From contig CAJTFH010000008.1 of assembly GCA_910575545.1 (NCBI GenBank), forward strand, positions 38,109-102,108: a stretch of 64,000 bases of DNA, read 5' to 3'. The notes beneath the pieces are model-generated. The model was not told the DNA's origin. It saw nothing but the letters and a program-made list of their open reading frames with translations, and ran no database searches. The stretch's first letter is position 1. Each line of letters begins with the position of its first letter. Positions 45,623-53,151 of the stretch are shown piece after piece. A program made the position numbers and the translations under genes. This DNA is from Bacteroidales bacterium (GTDB taxonomy: Bacteria > Bacteroidota > Bacteroidia > Bacteroidales > Muribaculaceae).

Positions 45623-47002
45623 TTATTCTGCAGCGGGGGCAAGCTGAACGGTGAAGTGGCGCATAAGCGGCGCCTCCCAGGTGATTTTCACACCACGGGT
45701 GATTTCGTTGCGGCGGTCGTAGACATTCTTCAGAGCCACGGCTACAACATCCATATGGTTGTCGGTATAGGTGCGGCGCGGAATCGCCAGGCGCAGCAGG
45801 TCGAGGCCTCCGAAACGGTTTTCGCGCGTAACCGGGTCGCGGTCAGCAAGTATATAGCCGATTTCACAACCACGGATACCGGCCTCGCGATAAAGCTCCA
45901 CAGTCAGCGTCTGCGCCGGGAACTCCTCTTTGGGCACATTGGTCAGGATCTTCGACGCGTCAACGAAAATGGCATGTCCGCCGGCAGGGCGCTGATAAGG
46001 GATGCCGAACTCGTCGAGACGTTTGGCCAGGTATTCAACCTGGTGAATGCGGGTGTGCAGGTTGTCGAATTCCGTGTTTTCGTCAAGACCAACCGCAAGC
46101 GCCTCCATGTCGCGGCCGTTCATGCCGCCATAGGTCAGATAGCCCTCGAAGGGGATGGCGAAACGGCGGGCGCCGTCGGCCCAGTCCTCATGGCGCGTGG
46201 CGAAAAAGCCGCCCATATTGACAATGGCGTCTTTCTTGGCCGACATGGTCATGCCGTCGGCCAACGCGAACATCTCGCGCACAATCTCCTTGATACTCTT
46301 GTCGGCATAGCCCTCCTCGCGCATCTTTATGAAATAGGCATTCTCGGCAAAACGGGCTGAATCGAAAATCACACGCAGGTTATGGCGGTCGGCAAGCTCA
46401 CGCACAGCCTTCAGATTGGCCATCGAAACGGGCTGGCCACCGGCAGTGTTATTGGTGATTGTCACTATGATGAACGGCACACGGCCGGGATTTTCGCTCA
46501 CGGCCTTCTCAAGTTTCTCGATATCGACATTCCCTTTGAACGGATGCTCGAGCTGGGTGTCTTTTGCTTCGTCGATGGTGCAGTCAACGGCAAAGGCCTT
46601 GCGGCTCTCTATATGCCCCTTGGTAGTGTCGAAATGGGAATTGCCCGGAACAATATCCCCCTCCTTCACCAAAGCGCTGAAAAGCACATTTTCGGCAGCA
46701 CGCCCCTGGTGGGTAGGAATCACTATGGGGAAACCTGTGATTCTTTCAACCGCATTCTTCATATTGAAAAACGATCGCGCACCGGCATAGCTTTCATCGC
46801 CGGTCATCATAGCCGCCCACTGGCGGTCGCTCATGGCACCCGTGCCCGAATCGGTCAGCAGGTCGATATAAACTTGCTCGGCAGGGAGCTGGAAAACATT
46901 GTAATGGGCCGCCTTAATCCACTGTTCACGCTCCTCGCGGGTGCTCTTACGGATAGGCTCAACCATCTTTATACGCCACGATTCGGCAAAAGGTAGTTCC
47001 AT
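45623..47002 (-). CDS. tnaA: Tryptophanase (tryptophan indole-lyase)
   Basis: PLP enzyme of 459 residues converting L-tryptophan to indole, pyruvate and ammonia. N-terminus MELPFAESWRIKMVEPIRK; IDLLTDSGTGAMSDRQWA; PTHQGRAAENVLFSALVK; GNSHFDTTKGHIE; NNTAGGQPVSM; FDSARFAENAYFI; PLP-lysine Lys257 in TMSAKKDAIVNMGG; C-terminal LRLAIPRRTYTDNHMDVV. The close homologue tyrosine phenol-lyase has a specificity Arg where this protein seems to have Ile (GCEIGYIL), which favours tryptophanase. Transcribed alone from a consensus promoter. No TnaC-type leader peptide or partner permease TnaB is visible. Confidence 0.95.
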   Translation of the reverse strand: MELPFAESWRIKMVEPIRKSTREEREQWIKAAHYNVFQLPAEQVYIDLLTDSGTGAMSDRQWAAMMTGDESYAGARSFFNMKNAVERITGFPIVIPTHQGRAAENVLFSALVKEGDIVPGNSHFDTTKGHIESRKAFAVDCTIDEAKDTQLEHPFKGNVDIEKLEKAVSENPGRVPFIIVTITNNTAGGQPVSMANLKAVRELADRHNLRVIFDSARFAENAYFIKMREEGYADKSIKEIVREMFALADGMTMSAKKDAIVNMGGFFATRHEDWADGARRFAIPFEGYLTYGGMNGRDMEALAVGLDENTEFDNLHTRIHQVEYLAKRLDEFGIPYQRPAGGHAIFVDASKILTNVPKEEFPAQTLTVELYREAGIRGCEIGYILADRDPVTRENRFGGLDLLRLAIPRRTYTDNHMDVVAVALKNVYDRRNEITRGVKITWEAPLMRHFTVQLAPAAE

Positions 47003-47033
47003 GGTATGGTTTTAGATGTTAGAAATATTCTTG

Positions 47034-47054
47034 TGGAGCACACACTATGCTCCA
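47034..47054 (-). promoter_or_regulatory. Stem-loop at the 5' end of the tnaA transcript
   Basis: TGGAGCA (47034-47040) pairs with TGCTCCA (47048-47054) with a 7-nt loop. It would lie at the very 5' end of the mRNA, given the promoter at 47059-47089, and may stabilise it or affect early elongation. Confidence 0.45.
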
Positions 47055-47058
47055 TCGG

Positions 47059-47089
47059 CAAAGATACAAAAAAGGACTTTCCCCCCAAA
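47059..47089 (-). promoter_or_regulatory. Promoter of tnaA
   Basis: Minus strand: -33 TTTG (47086-47089), 19-bp spacer, -7 TATCTTTG (47059-47066). This is a perfect fit to the Bacteroidetes consensus. Start near 47052, leader about 50 nt. Confidence 0.75.
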
Positions 47090-47100
47090 AAACTTTTCCG

Positions 47101-47258
47101 TATCTTTGATGCCACAACATCTGTAATCCGGCTAACCCTCACATTCCCCCATATCAGTTCTTATCCTATTGTTGAACTCTTCATCTTTACCTAACAATAA
47201 TCTAACCAATTTAGAGTGTGTTTGGATTTAACTCAAATATAGATTGAAAGTATCTTTG
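47101..47258 (+). promoter_or_regulatory. Plus-strand -7 boxes in the gap before the PAS gene
   Basis: The 431-bp gap 47003-47433 has no convincing gene. It contains TATCTTTG at 47101-47108 (with TTTC 19 bp upstream, overlapping the tnaA promoter on the other strand) and TATCTTTG again at 47251-47258. One or both may drive the PAS gene at 47434. A small open frame at 47300-47494 has no recognisable features and overlaps the PAS start. Confidence 0.4.
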
Positions 47259-47433
47259 GAGAAGTTTTCGCAAGTTGATGAGGGAGCGATGCAGGAATCG
47301 TGACCGAATATGAAGACAAAAAGGACAAAAACAATCAAAAAGCCCGCAGAAAAAGCATATTAAGAAAAAGTCAAGATGACTTCTACATAACATTATATAC
47401 CCATCTAAAAATAAAACTACAAATCAACCGAAT

Positions 47434-47784
47434 ATGGATATTTCAGATTTTACATCAATGTGCCCATGGAGTGAGGAGGTCAACTGCGCGATAACGGTGT
47501 GCGACGCCGAGGGGGTGATACTCTACATGAACAAACGCGCCCGGGAGACTTTCGCCTCTCACGGCGACCTTATAGGCAAAAACCTGTTCCCTTGCCACTC
47601 CGAACAGTCGCAGGAGAAAATCCGCCACATGCTCGCCACCGGCGAAAGCAATGCCTACACAATCTCGAAGAACGGCCAGCGGAAAGTGATTTACCAGACA
47701 CCCTGGCGCCGCGACGGCAAAATCGACGGGATGGTTGAATTCTCAATGGTCGTGCCGGAAGATATGCCACACTATATCAGATAA
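47434..47784 (+). CDS. Small stand-alone PAS domain protein
   Basis: A 116-residue cytoplasmic protein made of a single PAS fold: NCAITVCDAEGVILYMNKRARETF, then DLIGKNLFPCHSEQSQEKIRHML, TISKNGQRKVIYQTPWRRDGKIDGMVEFSM. No output domain is attached, so it probably senses a ligand or redox state and acts through a partner, or is a small binding protein. Similar one-domain proteins are common in Bacteroidetes. The first repeat copy with a terminator hairpin starts 26 bp after the stop. Confidence 0.8.
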   Translation: MDISDFTSMCPWSEEVNCAITVCDAEGVILYMNKRARETFASHGDLIGKNLFPCHSEQSQEKIRHMLATGESNAYTISKNGQRKVIYQTPWRRDGKIDGMVEFSMVVPEDMPHYIR

Positions 47785-47810
47785 TCCTTGATAACGAATA
47801 TAAAGTAAAC

Positions 47811-47844
47811 GGCGCTGTGTCGAAATTCGACCAACGCCTTTTTT
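47811..47844 (+). terminator. Terminator of the PAS gene inside repeat copy B
   Basis: GGCGCTG-TGTCGAA (47811-47824) pairs with TTCGACCAACGCC (47826-47838), followed by TTTTTT. It is the first part of the repeat unit. Confidence 0.75.
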
Positions 47845-47984
47845 GCATCCGGATGGAGAGGGTGCTGTCAGAATGGTTCAGATGGTAGGAGCCTGAGGGT
47901 GAGGGTGAAGGGAGTTGACTAAGGTCAATGACCGAACCCGAAGCCCTCGGGCGACGACCCAGATGAGCCATTATGACACACCCT
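47811..47984 (+). repeat. Copy B of the 174-bp inverted repeat pair (left of the fimbrial locus)
   Basis: Near-identical (two differences in 174) to the complement of 57061-57234. Starts with the terminator hairpin GGCGCTGTGTCGAA...ACCAACGCC, then the palindrome CATCCGGATG, a GAGGGTG block, an internal stem GCCTGAGGGT/GCCCTCGGGC enclosing GTTGAC-taag-GTCAAT, and ends GATGAGCCATTATGACACAC. It lies at the left border of the fimbrial locus. Confidence 0.92.
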
Positions 47985-48151
47985 CGTTTGCCTACTCTTT
48001 ATAGCTATTATGGCTTTTAATCATTTGCCTCCCGGTCAATTTCTTTGAACAGAAGGCTTTTCACATATTCAACAACCTGTTTTTAGAAAAATTTCGTCAA
48101 GTCTCTTGAAATAGTCCCAATAAAAAAGTTTATTAACAAACTTTAACTAAT

Positions 48152-48159
48152 GGGGGGGG
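48152..48159 (+). promoter_or_regulatory. G8 homopolymer in the fimbrial promoter region
   Basis: Eight consecutive G residues lie 19 bp upstream of the -7 box TACCTTTG (48179-48186), where the -33 element would be expected. Length changes by slipped-strand mispairing would alter promoter spacing. The whole gap 47985-48311 holds no gene, only this promoter and leader. Confidence 0.55.
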
Positions 48160-48178
48160 TAAATTGAACACTTTTAAA

Positions 48179-48186
48179 TACCTTTG
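48179..48186 (+). promoter_or_regulatory. Predicted -7 box of the fimbrial operon
   Basis: TACCTTTG fits TAnnTTTG and leaves a leader of about 120 nt before ATG 48312. The -33 position is occupied by the G8 run. Confidence 0.5.
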
Positions 48187-48275
48187 CCATTGACTTAGCA
48201 TAAATCTATCATTTACGGCAAAAAAGCTGTCCTTTAACAGTTAATTTGCAATTTTGAGAACGATTCGGGCTTTAT

Positions 48276-48301
48276 CACACACACACACTACCATCCCCCC
48301 C
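48276..48301 (+). repeat. (CA)6.5 and C7 simple repeats in the fimbrial leader
   Basis: A CACACACACACAC dinucleotide run (48276-48288) and seven C (48295-48301) stand just before the first ATG at 48312, in the region where a ribosome binds. Both are slippage-prone. Confidence 0.8.
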
Positions 48302-48311
48302 TTCCAATTTG

Positions 48312-49583
48312 ATGAATAAGCACATAATCACATTTCTGTTAACCCTTATCGTCCCCTTTGCGGCTTTGCCGCAATCTGTTGCGACCGATTCGGCAAAAGT
48401 CTATTTCAGGCTCGGACACAGACAATACGACCCATCATTTCAAAGCAATGACAAAGGGATGCAGCCTTTCCTCGATGAAATCCGACGGCAGAACGCGGCC
48501 TCTAACATCGAAAGCATCACTGTGCGCTCCTACGCCTCACCCGACGGCACTAACACAGCAAACAAACGTCTGAGCGAAAACCGCTGCAAATCAATAACAG
48601 GCTATCTTATAGAAGAAACCCGCATAGACCCATCGCTCATCAGAGCCGAAGCCGAAGGGGTGGCATGGGAAGAACTGCGCCGCATGGTAGCTGCCGATGC
48701 CCGCGTGCCATGGCAAGAGGAGGTGTTGGAGGTGCTCGACACCACCCCTCTGTGGGTTTTCGACAATAACGGGAAAGTGGTAGGTGGCCGCAAGAAGAGC
48801 CTGATGGATCTTCGCGGCGGAGTGCCATACAACTGGCTTTTCGCCAATATCTTCCCGCAGCTGCGCAACGCGGTTGCGGTGTCGCTCCATGTGAAAGCTG
48901 CCAACCTGCCACAGCCGCTACCCCCTGCCCAAGAGCCATCAGACAAGTCAGACCAATCAGACAAGCCTGACGACCAATCAGACCAATTCGTCAAATCAGA
49001 CCAATCGGCCATATCCGGCCAGGCCGATACAAAACCTGCTGCTGACCATGACCCTTACCACCGCATGGCCTTGAAGACGAACCTCATCTATGATGCTCTG
49101 CTTATGCCGAACATCGAGCTGGAATACCGCTTCAACGACCGCTGGACTGTCAACGCCGAAGGGGGAGTTGCCTGGTGGAAAAACGACCCCAAGCACAAAT
49201 ATTACCAGATTATGAACCTCTCGGCAGAAGGGCGCTACTGGTTCAAGAACTACAACCGCCCCTGGCACGGTCACTATGCAGGAGTTTTCGGCGGCGGCGG
49301 CAAATATGACCTCGAAAACGGAGGAAGGGGCTACCTCGGCGAGATGGGCTATGCAGGAGTTTCCTACGGATTCATGTTCCCAGTGTCGCGCTGCATATCT
49401 TTCGAGGCAAGCATCGGTGTGGGTTATCTATACACACGATATAAGGAATACATGCCTCTCGACGGCCATTATGCCTACCAGCAGACCAGCCGCACCAACT
49501 ATTTCGGCCCTCTGAAGCTGAAATTCGCCTTCGTGTGGCGCTTCTGGGACATCAACAAGCCAAAGAAAGGAGCTAAGCTATGA
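48312..49583 (+). CDS. OmpA-like/DUF3575 outer-membrane protein of the fimbrial locus
   Basis: A 423-residue exported protein. Signal peptide 1-19 (FAALPQ). Residues about 25-150 resemble an OmpA-type peptidoglycan-binding module (YDPSFQSNDKGMQPFLDEIRRQ, SITVRSYASPDGTNTANKRLSENRCKSI). A low-complexity linker of Ser/Asp/Gln/Lys (SDKSDQSDKPDDQSDQ) at about 216-240 is encoded by short tandem DNA repeats near 48942-49010. The C-terminal DUF3575 beta-barrel domain covers about 250-420 (ALKTNLIYDALLMPNIELEYRF, GHYAGVFGGGGKYDLENGG). Proteins of this type accompany DUF5119 and fimbrillin genes in Bacteroidales. Its stop overlaps the next start by 4 bp (ATGA). Confidence 0.88.
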   Translation: MNKHIITFLLTLIVPFAALPQSVATDSAKVYFRLGHRQYDPSFQSNDKGMQPFLDEIRRQNAASNIESITVRSYASPDGTNTANKRLSENRCKSITGYLIEETRIDPSLIRAEAEGVAWEELRRMVAADARVPWQEEVLEVLDTTPLWVFDNNGKVVGGRKKSLMDLRGGVPYNWLFANIFPQLRNAVAVSLHVKAANLPQPLPPAQEPSDKSDQSDKPDDQSDQFVKSDQSAISGQADTKPAADHDPYHRMALKTNLIYDALLMPNIELEYRFNDRWTVNAEGGVAWWKNDPKHKYYQIMNLSAEGRYWFKNYNRPWHGHYAGVFGGGGKYDLENGGRGYLGEMGYAGVSYGFMFPVSRCISFEASIGVGYLYTRYKEYMPLDGHYAYQQTSRTNYFGPLKLKFAFVWRFWDINKPKKGAKL

Positions 49584-50632
49584 AAAGCATCATAACATTT
49601 AACCCCTCACTTATCGCCGCCGCCGCTGCCACGCTCTTTCTGGCTACAGGCTGCCGTAAGGAACTGTGCTACGACCACTACCTCCACGCTCCCGCCTGCC
49701 GCGTTGTAATGACCCCCGCCTATGAGCAGGAATGGGAACGAGACTACGGAGCAGAATGGCTCCGGAACTGGGACACCGAAAAATTCGGATATGAATATGC
49801 CAATCTGCGCCCCGCCGCTCCGGACGGCCTGGCTGTCTATGTCTATGATGTTACAGAAAGCGGCTCAACAGAAATCTCCGACGAGTTCCACATCGCCCCG
49901 GATGGTGAAATGATCGGCATCAGCGAGGGAGACCACCGCGTGCTGGTATTCAACGACGACACCCGCAACATCATCATCGACGGCATGGCCTCGCTACCCA
50001 CAGCCCGCGCAACCACGCGCGCACGCTCGAGGGCATCATATGCCCAATACCACTCCGACGAGCAAACCGTAGGGCCACCCGACATGCTCTACGGTCATTA
50101 CCAGCCATCACTCGTAACCGAAAAGAACTCATCATGGACTCCATATGAGTTCACTCTCCGCCCGTTGGTCTACACCTATCTGGTGCGCTACGAAGTGGTG
50201 CAAGGGCGCGAATATATCGCCCAAGCGCGCGGAGCACTGGCCGGCATGGCCGAAAACGTATATCTGACCGACGGACACACAGGCGACAAAGCAGCAACAG
50301 TGCTGTTCGACTGCGAACTCACTCCCTACGGGGCTGAAGCCAAAGTGATGTCATTCGGAGTGCCAGGGTTTCCCGACCGTTACTACGACCGCTCAGGCTT
50401 CCGCGCCCCCGGCGACGGCCACCGCTACGCCCTAAACCTCGAAATGAAGCTCACTTCAGGCCAAAGCTACACCCTCGACTTCGACATAACAGAACAGGTC
50501 GACCGACAGCCGCGCGGCGGTGTGATTACTGTTAGCGGAATACGACTAAACGGAGGAGAAGCCTCGGGCGACGGCGCTTTTGACGTCAACGTATCCGATT
50601 GGGGCGATTACGAGGAAATCCCCCTCAACTGA
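49580..50632 (+). CDS. DUF5119 family lipoprotein
   Basis: A 350-residue lipoprotein with lipobox LATGC (Cys25) and the N-terminal KELCYDHYLHA segment typical of DUF5119. The domain continues with AEWLRNWDTEKFGYEY, PDGLAVYVYDV and FTLRPLVYTYLVRYEVVQGREY. The family belongs to Bacteroidales fimbrial loci and has an Mfa-like beta-sandwich. It may be an anchor or accessory pilin of the fimbria. Coupled to the DUF3575 gene. Confidence 0.85.
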   Translation: MKSIITFNPSLIAAAAATLFLATGCRKELCYDHYLHAPACRVVMTPAYEQEWERDYGAEWLRNWDTEKFGYEYANLRPAAPDGLAVYVYDVTESGSTEISDEFHIAPDGEMIGISEGDHRVLVFNDDTRNIIIDGMASLPTARATTRARSRASYAQYHSDEQTVGPPDMLYGHYQPSLVTEKNSSWTPYEFTLRPLVYTYLVRYEVVQGREYIAQARGALAGMAENVYLTDGHTGDKAATVLFDCELTPYGAEAKVMSFGVPGFPDRYYDRSGFRAPGDGHRYALNLEMKLTSGQSYTLDFDITEQVDRQPRGGVITVSGIRLNGGEASGDGAFDVNVSDWGDYEEIPLN

Positions 50633-50727
50633 CCCAAACTCCACGATAACCTCTACACCACACTCTCTCCAAACCCTAAACGCAAATAAATCAAACAACT
50701 ATTATTTATCCATTAATTTTTCTGATT

Positions 50728-51825
50728 ATGAAAACAAAAAGCTATCTCTTCACAGCAGCATCGGCAGCCATTCTGCTCGCAAGCTGCTCGGAAAGCGAAG
50801 TTGTCGAGATGCCTGCAAGCCGCGCTATCGGTTTCAGCACCTACGTGGGCAACACAACCCGCGCTGTCGCTCCGGAAACCACTATTAATTTCCTCCAGAA
50901 TGACGGAAACGGGTTCTATGTGTTCGGCCAATACAAAGAAGGCTCAGAGACACGCCATGTCTTCGACGGCAAATCCGACGGGTCACACGTGACCTGGAAA
51001 ACCAATTCTTGGGGTTACTCTCCCATCAACTACTGGCTCGACGGTAAAACATACAAGTTTGCCGCTTACGGTCCTGCTAAAGCCCTCAATAACGGCAATG
51101 CCTCATTTGACTACGACAGCAACGCCCTCAAAATTGAAAATTTCAAAGTTGACGGCCAGACCGATCTCGTTGCTGCCGAATATGCAAGTGACGGGAAAAC
51201 CCCGTCTGCTGATAACTCGACAGAATCAGCTGTTCCCTTCAAATTCTACCATATGCTCTCAAAGGTGAAATTCACCCTGGTAAACGGTTGGAGAAACGAC
51301 GTGACACTCAACCTTGCCGCATTGACCCTCAACGGAGTTAAAGCACAAGGCACTCTCACCACACAAGGCACAATGGGCAACGCAGGTTTCTCGGCTCCCG
51401 GCAACGACATCTGGAACAACATTGCAACTGACGCGACAACATATAAAGACACCGAATATACCGACATACAATCCAATCCATGGTCTAACGCCGTATTTGG
51501 CACTAAATATGAGTTTGAACTTTATCTTCTTCCCCAGTCTTTGGAAAACAACGATGACCTCAAGCTCTCATTTGCCGTATCTGTAATCAACAAATCAGGC
51601 AACGGCCCCGACCTTGGCAACGGCGCAGGAAAATCTGTTATCAAAACCATCAGCATTCCTGCTGAAACAGTAAAAACATGGGAACCCAGCAAAGCCTACA
51701 ACTACACCCTCACCATTGACGGCGAAATCTTCGACCTCAAGCCCATTGTTTTCGACAACATCACTGTTGACGAATGGGAAACTGCCACCGAAGAAGAAGT
51801 TAACAAAGAGGATGTTGCCCGATAA
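50728..51825 (+). CDS. Fimbrillin family (Mfa-like) lipoprotein 1
   Basis: A 365-residue lipoprotein; lipobox LLASC (Cys20). Typical fimbrillin N-terminus (IGFSTYVGNTTRA with a following AP), a WKTNSWGYSPINYWLDGKTYKFAAYGP strand pair that is a hallmark of the family, LSKVKFTLVNGW, and a C-terminal YNYTLTIDGEIFDLKPIVFDNITVDEWE. After lipid processing and protease cleavage such proteins polymerise by donor-strand exchange. It has the most conventional codon use of the cluster and is followed by a strong terminator, so it is a candidate major subunit. Confidence 0.87.
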   Translation: MKTKSYLFTAASAAILLASCSESEVVEMPASRAIGFSTYVGNTTRAVAPETTINFLQNDGNGFYVFGQYKEGSETRHVFDGKSDGSHVTWKTNSWGYSPINYWLDGKTYKFAAYGPAKALNNGNASFDYDSNALKIENFKVDGQTDLVAAEYASDGKTPSADNSTESAVPFKFYHMLSKVKFTLVNGWRNDVTLNLAALTLNGVKAQGTLTTQGTMGNAGFSAPGNDIWNNIATDATTYKDTEYTDIQSNPWSNAVFGTKYEFELYLLPQSLENNDDLKLSFAVSVINKSGNGPDLGNGAGKSVIKTISIPAETVKTWEPSKAYNYTLTIDGEIFDLKPIVFDNITVDEWETATEEEVNKEDVAR

Positions 51826-51907
51826 CAGTTCTACGTTTTAGAGATTATCTGGAATCTTCCCGTAATATTTCCAGGTAACCTCTTAAAAGCCAGCTTTACT
51901 TACATAT

Positions 51908-51937
51908 ATAGCGGCGGGTGAACCGCCCCGCCGCTAT
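51908..51937 (+). terminator. Terminator-like hairpin after fimbrillin 1
   Basis: ATAGCGGCGGG (51908-51918) pairs perfectly with CCCGCCGCTAT (51927-51937). An imperfect 14-bp stem precedes it at about 51841-51892. It probably reduces transcription into the downstream minor subunits. Confidence 0.65.
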
Positions 51938-52017
51938 TATCCCCCATTCCAGCACACAAGCGACCACCTATACCAAGCACTTTAAACCAACATCTCTCAA
52001 AATATAACCCATCAACA

Positions 52018-53127
52018 ATGAGAACATCCGGACTACAGATCTGTCTTACATTAATATCCGTCACCTCGCTGATGATGGCCTCATGCTCCGGCAATGAGCC
52101 TGACAGCCTGGCAGGCACGGACAACAGCAAAGGCACGCCCCTGCGCTTCGCTGTTAGCCAGCCACGGTCGAAAGCTGCGGTGACAACCGAATCGCTCCGG
52201 CAATTCTCCGTATGGGCAAACTACCGTGCTATCGGTGCCGGCCAGCAGGTGCCATGGGTGCCGGTGTTCTCCGGCAACGACGGCAAACCGGCACCTGAAG
52301 CCACAGTTACCAAAGACCCCGGCACAGGCGCATGGGGCTATGGCGACGTGCAATACTGGTATCCGGGCAATTCCTACTCATTCCAGGCTTTCCATGCCGC
52401 CACCGACGAAGGCGCAACGGCTGTGACACCCACATTCAACACAACCGCCAACAACGCCAGCCACTACCTCACACTCTCCGACTTCAACGGCACAGAGGGC
52501 ACAGACCTGCTCTACGCGGTCGATGTGCGCGACTATGCCGACACAAACTCCCCCTCGGTGGTCAACCTCAACTTCAGCCATCTAACGGCAAAAGTCGTAA
52601 TCAACGGGGTAATCGACCCGGTATTGCCCGATGGCCACACCGTAACAGTAACATCGGTTCGCCTATACGGCATGAATACACGTGGCTCATGGTCTGGGCT
52701 GACATTCAATCCCGCCAACGGTTCGGCAGGGGTGTGGACTCTCAACACAACCTCTTCATCGACCATCAGCAACCCGTATGCCGCCAACACAACGGCGCGC
52801 ACAATCACAAAATCCACAACCCCGACCGACCTCATCAGGAATGCCGACAACTCCGGCCACGATATAATGATGCTCCCACAGGAAATCCCCGTTGGAAGCA
52901 GGGTCGAAATCAAATATTACAACAACAACGAAACTGAGACCATCCACACAGTGAACCTCAACATCTGGACGGCATCGACACAGCTTGCCGGAGGATGGAA
53001 GGCCGGGAACACCTACCGCTACACAGTCACATTCGGTGGCTCTGACTACATCATCTTCGACGCGCCACAAGTTGAAACCTGGACCGACGAAGGGGGCGGA
53101 AACATCATAATACAAAAACCGGCCTGA
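52018..53127 (+). CDS. Fimbrillin family (Mfa-like) lipoprotein 2
   Basis: A 369-residue lipoprotein, lipobox MMASC (Cys23). Features: LRFAVSQPRSKAAVTTESLRQFSVWAN, the family-type WGYGDVQYWYPGNSYSFQAFHA strand pair, LNFSHLTAKVVING, IMMLPQEIPVGSRVEIKYY and C-terminal WKAGNTYRYTVTFGGSDYIIFD before VETWTDEGGG. This is a full two-domain fimbrillin. Probably a minor or alternative shaft subunit. Confidence 0.85.
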   Translation: MRTSGLQICLTLISVTSLMMASCSGNEPDSLAGTDNSKGTPLRFAVSQPRSKAAVTTESLRQFSVWANYRAIGAGQQVPWVPVFSGNDGKPAPEATVTKDPGTGAWGYGDVQYWYPGNSYSFQAFHAATDEGATAVTPTFNTTANNASHYLTLSDFNGTEGTDLLYAVDVRDYADTNSPSVVNLNFSHLTAKVVINGVIDPVLPDGHTVTVTSVRLYGMNTRGSWSGLTFNPANGSAGVWTLNTTSSSTISNPYAANTTARTITKSTTPTDLIRNADNSGHDIMMLPQEIPVGSRVEIKYYNNNETETIHTVNLNIWTASTQLAGGWKAGNTYRYTVTFGGSDYIIFDAPQVETWTDEGGGNIIIQKPA

Positions 53128-53151
53128 CGCCGCCAGCTTTTCTCCACGTCT

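Noticed and set aside
45623..47002. Tyrosine phenol-lyase instead of tryptophanase
   Set aside because: The position of the phenol-binding Arg appears to be Ile in the CEIG segment, and the N-terminus matches Bacteroidales tryptophanase.
47003..47060. TnaC-like leader peptide upstream of tnaA
   Set aside because: No short frame with a Trp codon and suitable stop fits in the 50-nt leader.
47300..47494. Small plus-strand frame before the PAS gene
   Set aside because: Overlaps the PAS start in another frame and is Lys/Asn-rich in AT-rich DNA; no homology recognised.
47777..47971. A minus-strand frame with a translation shared by a frame at 57050-57415
   Set aside because: Both lie inside the 174-bp repeat; identical translation follows from identical DNA. 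No ribosome-site or family features, and the frames end differently outside the repeat.
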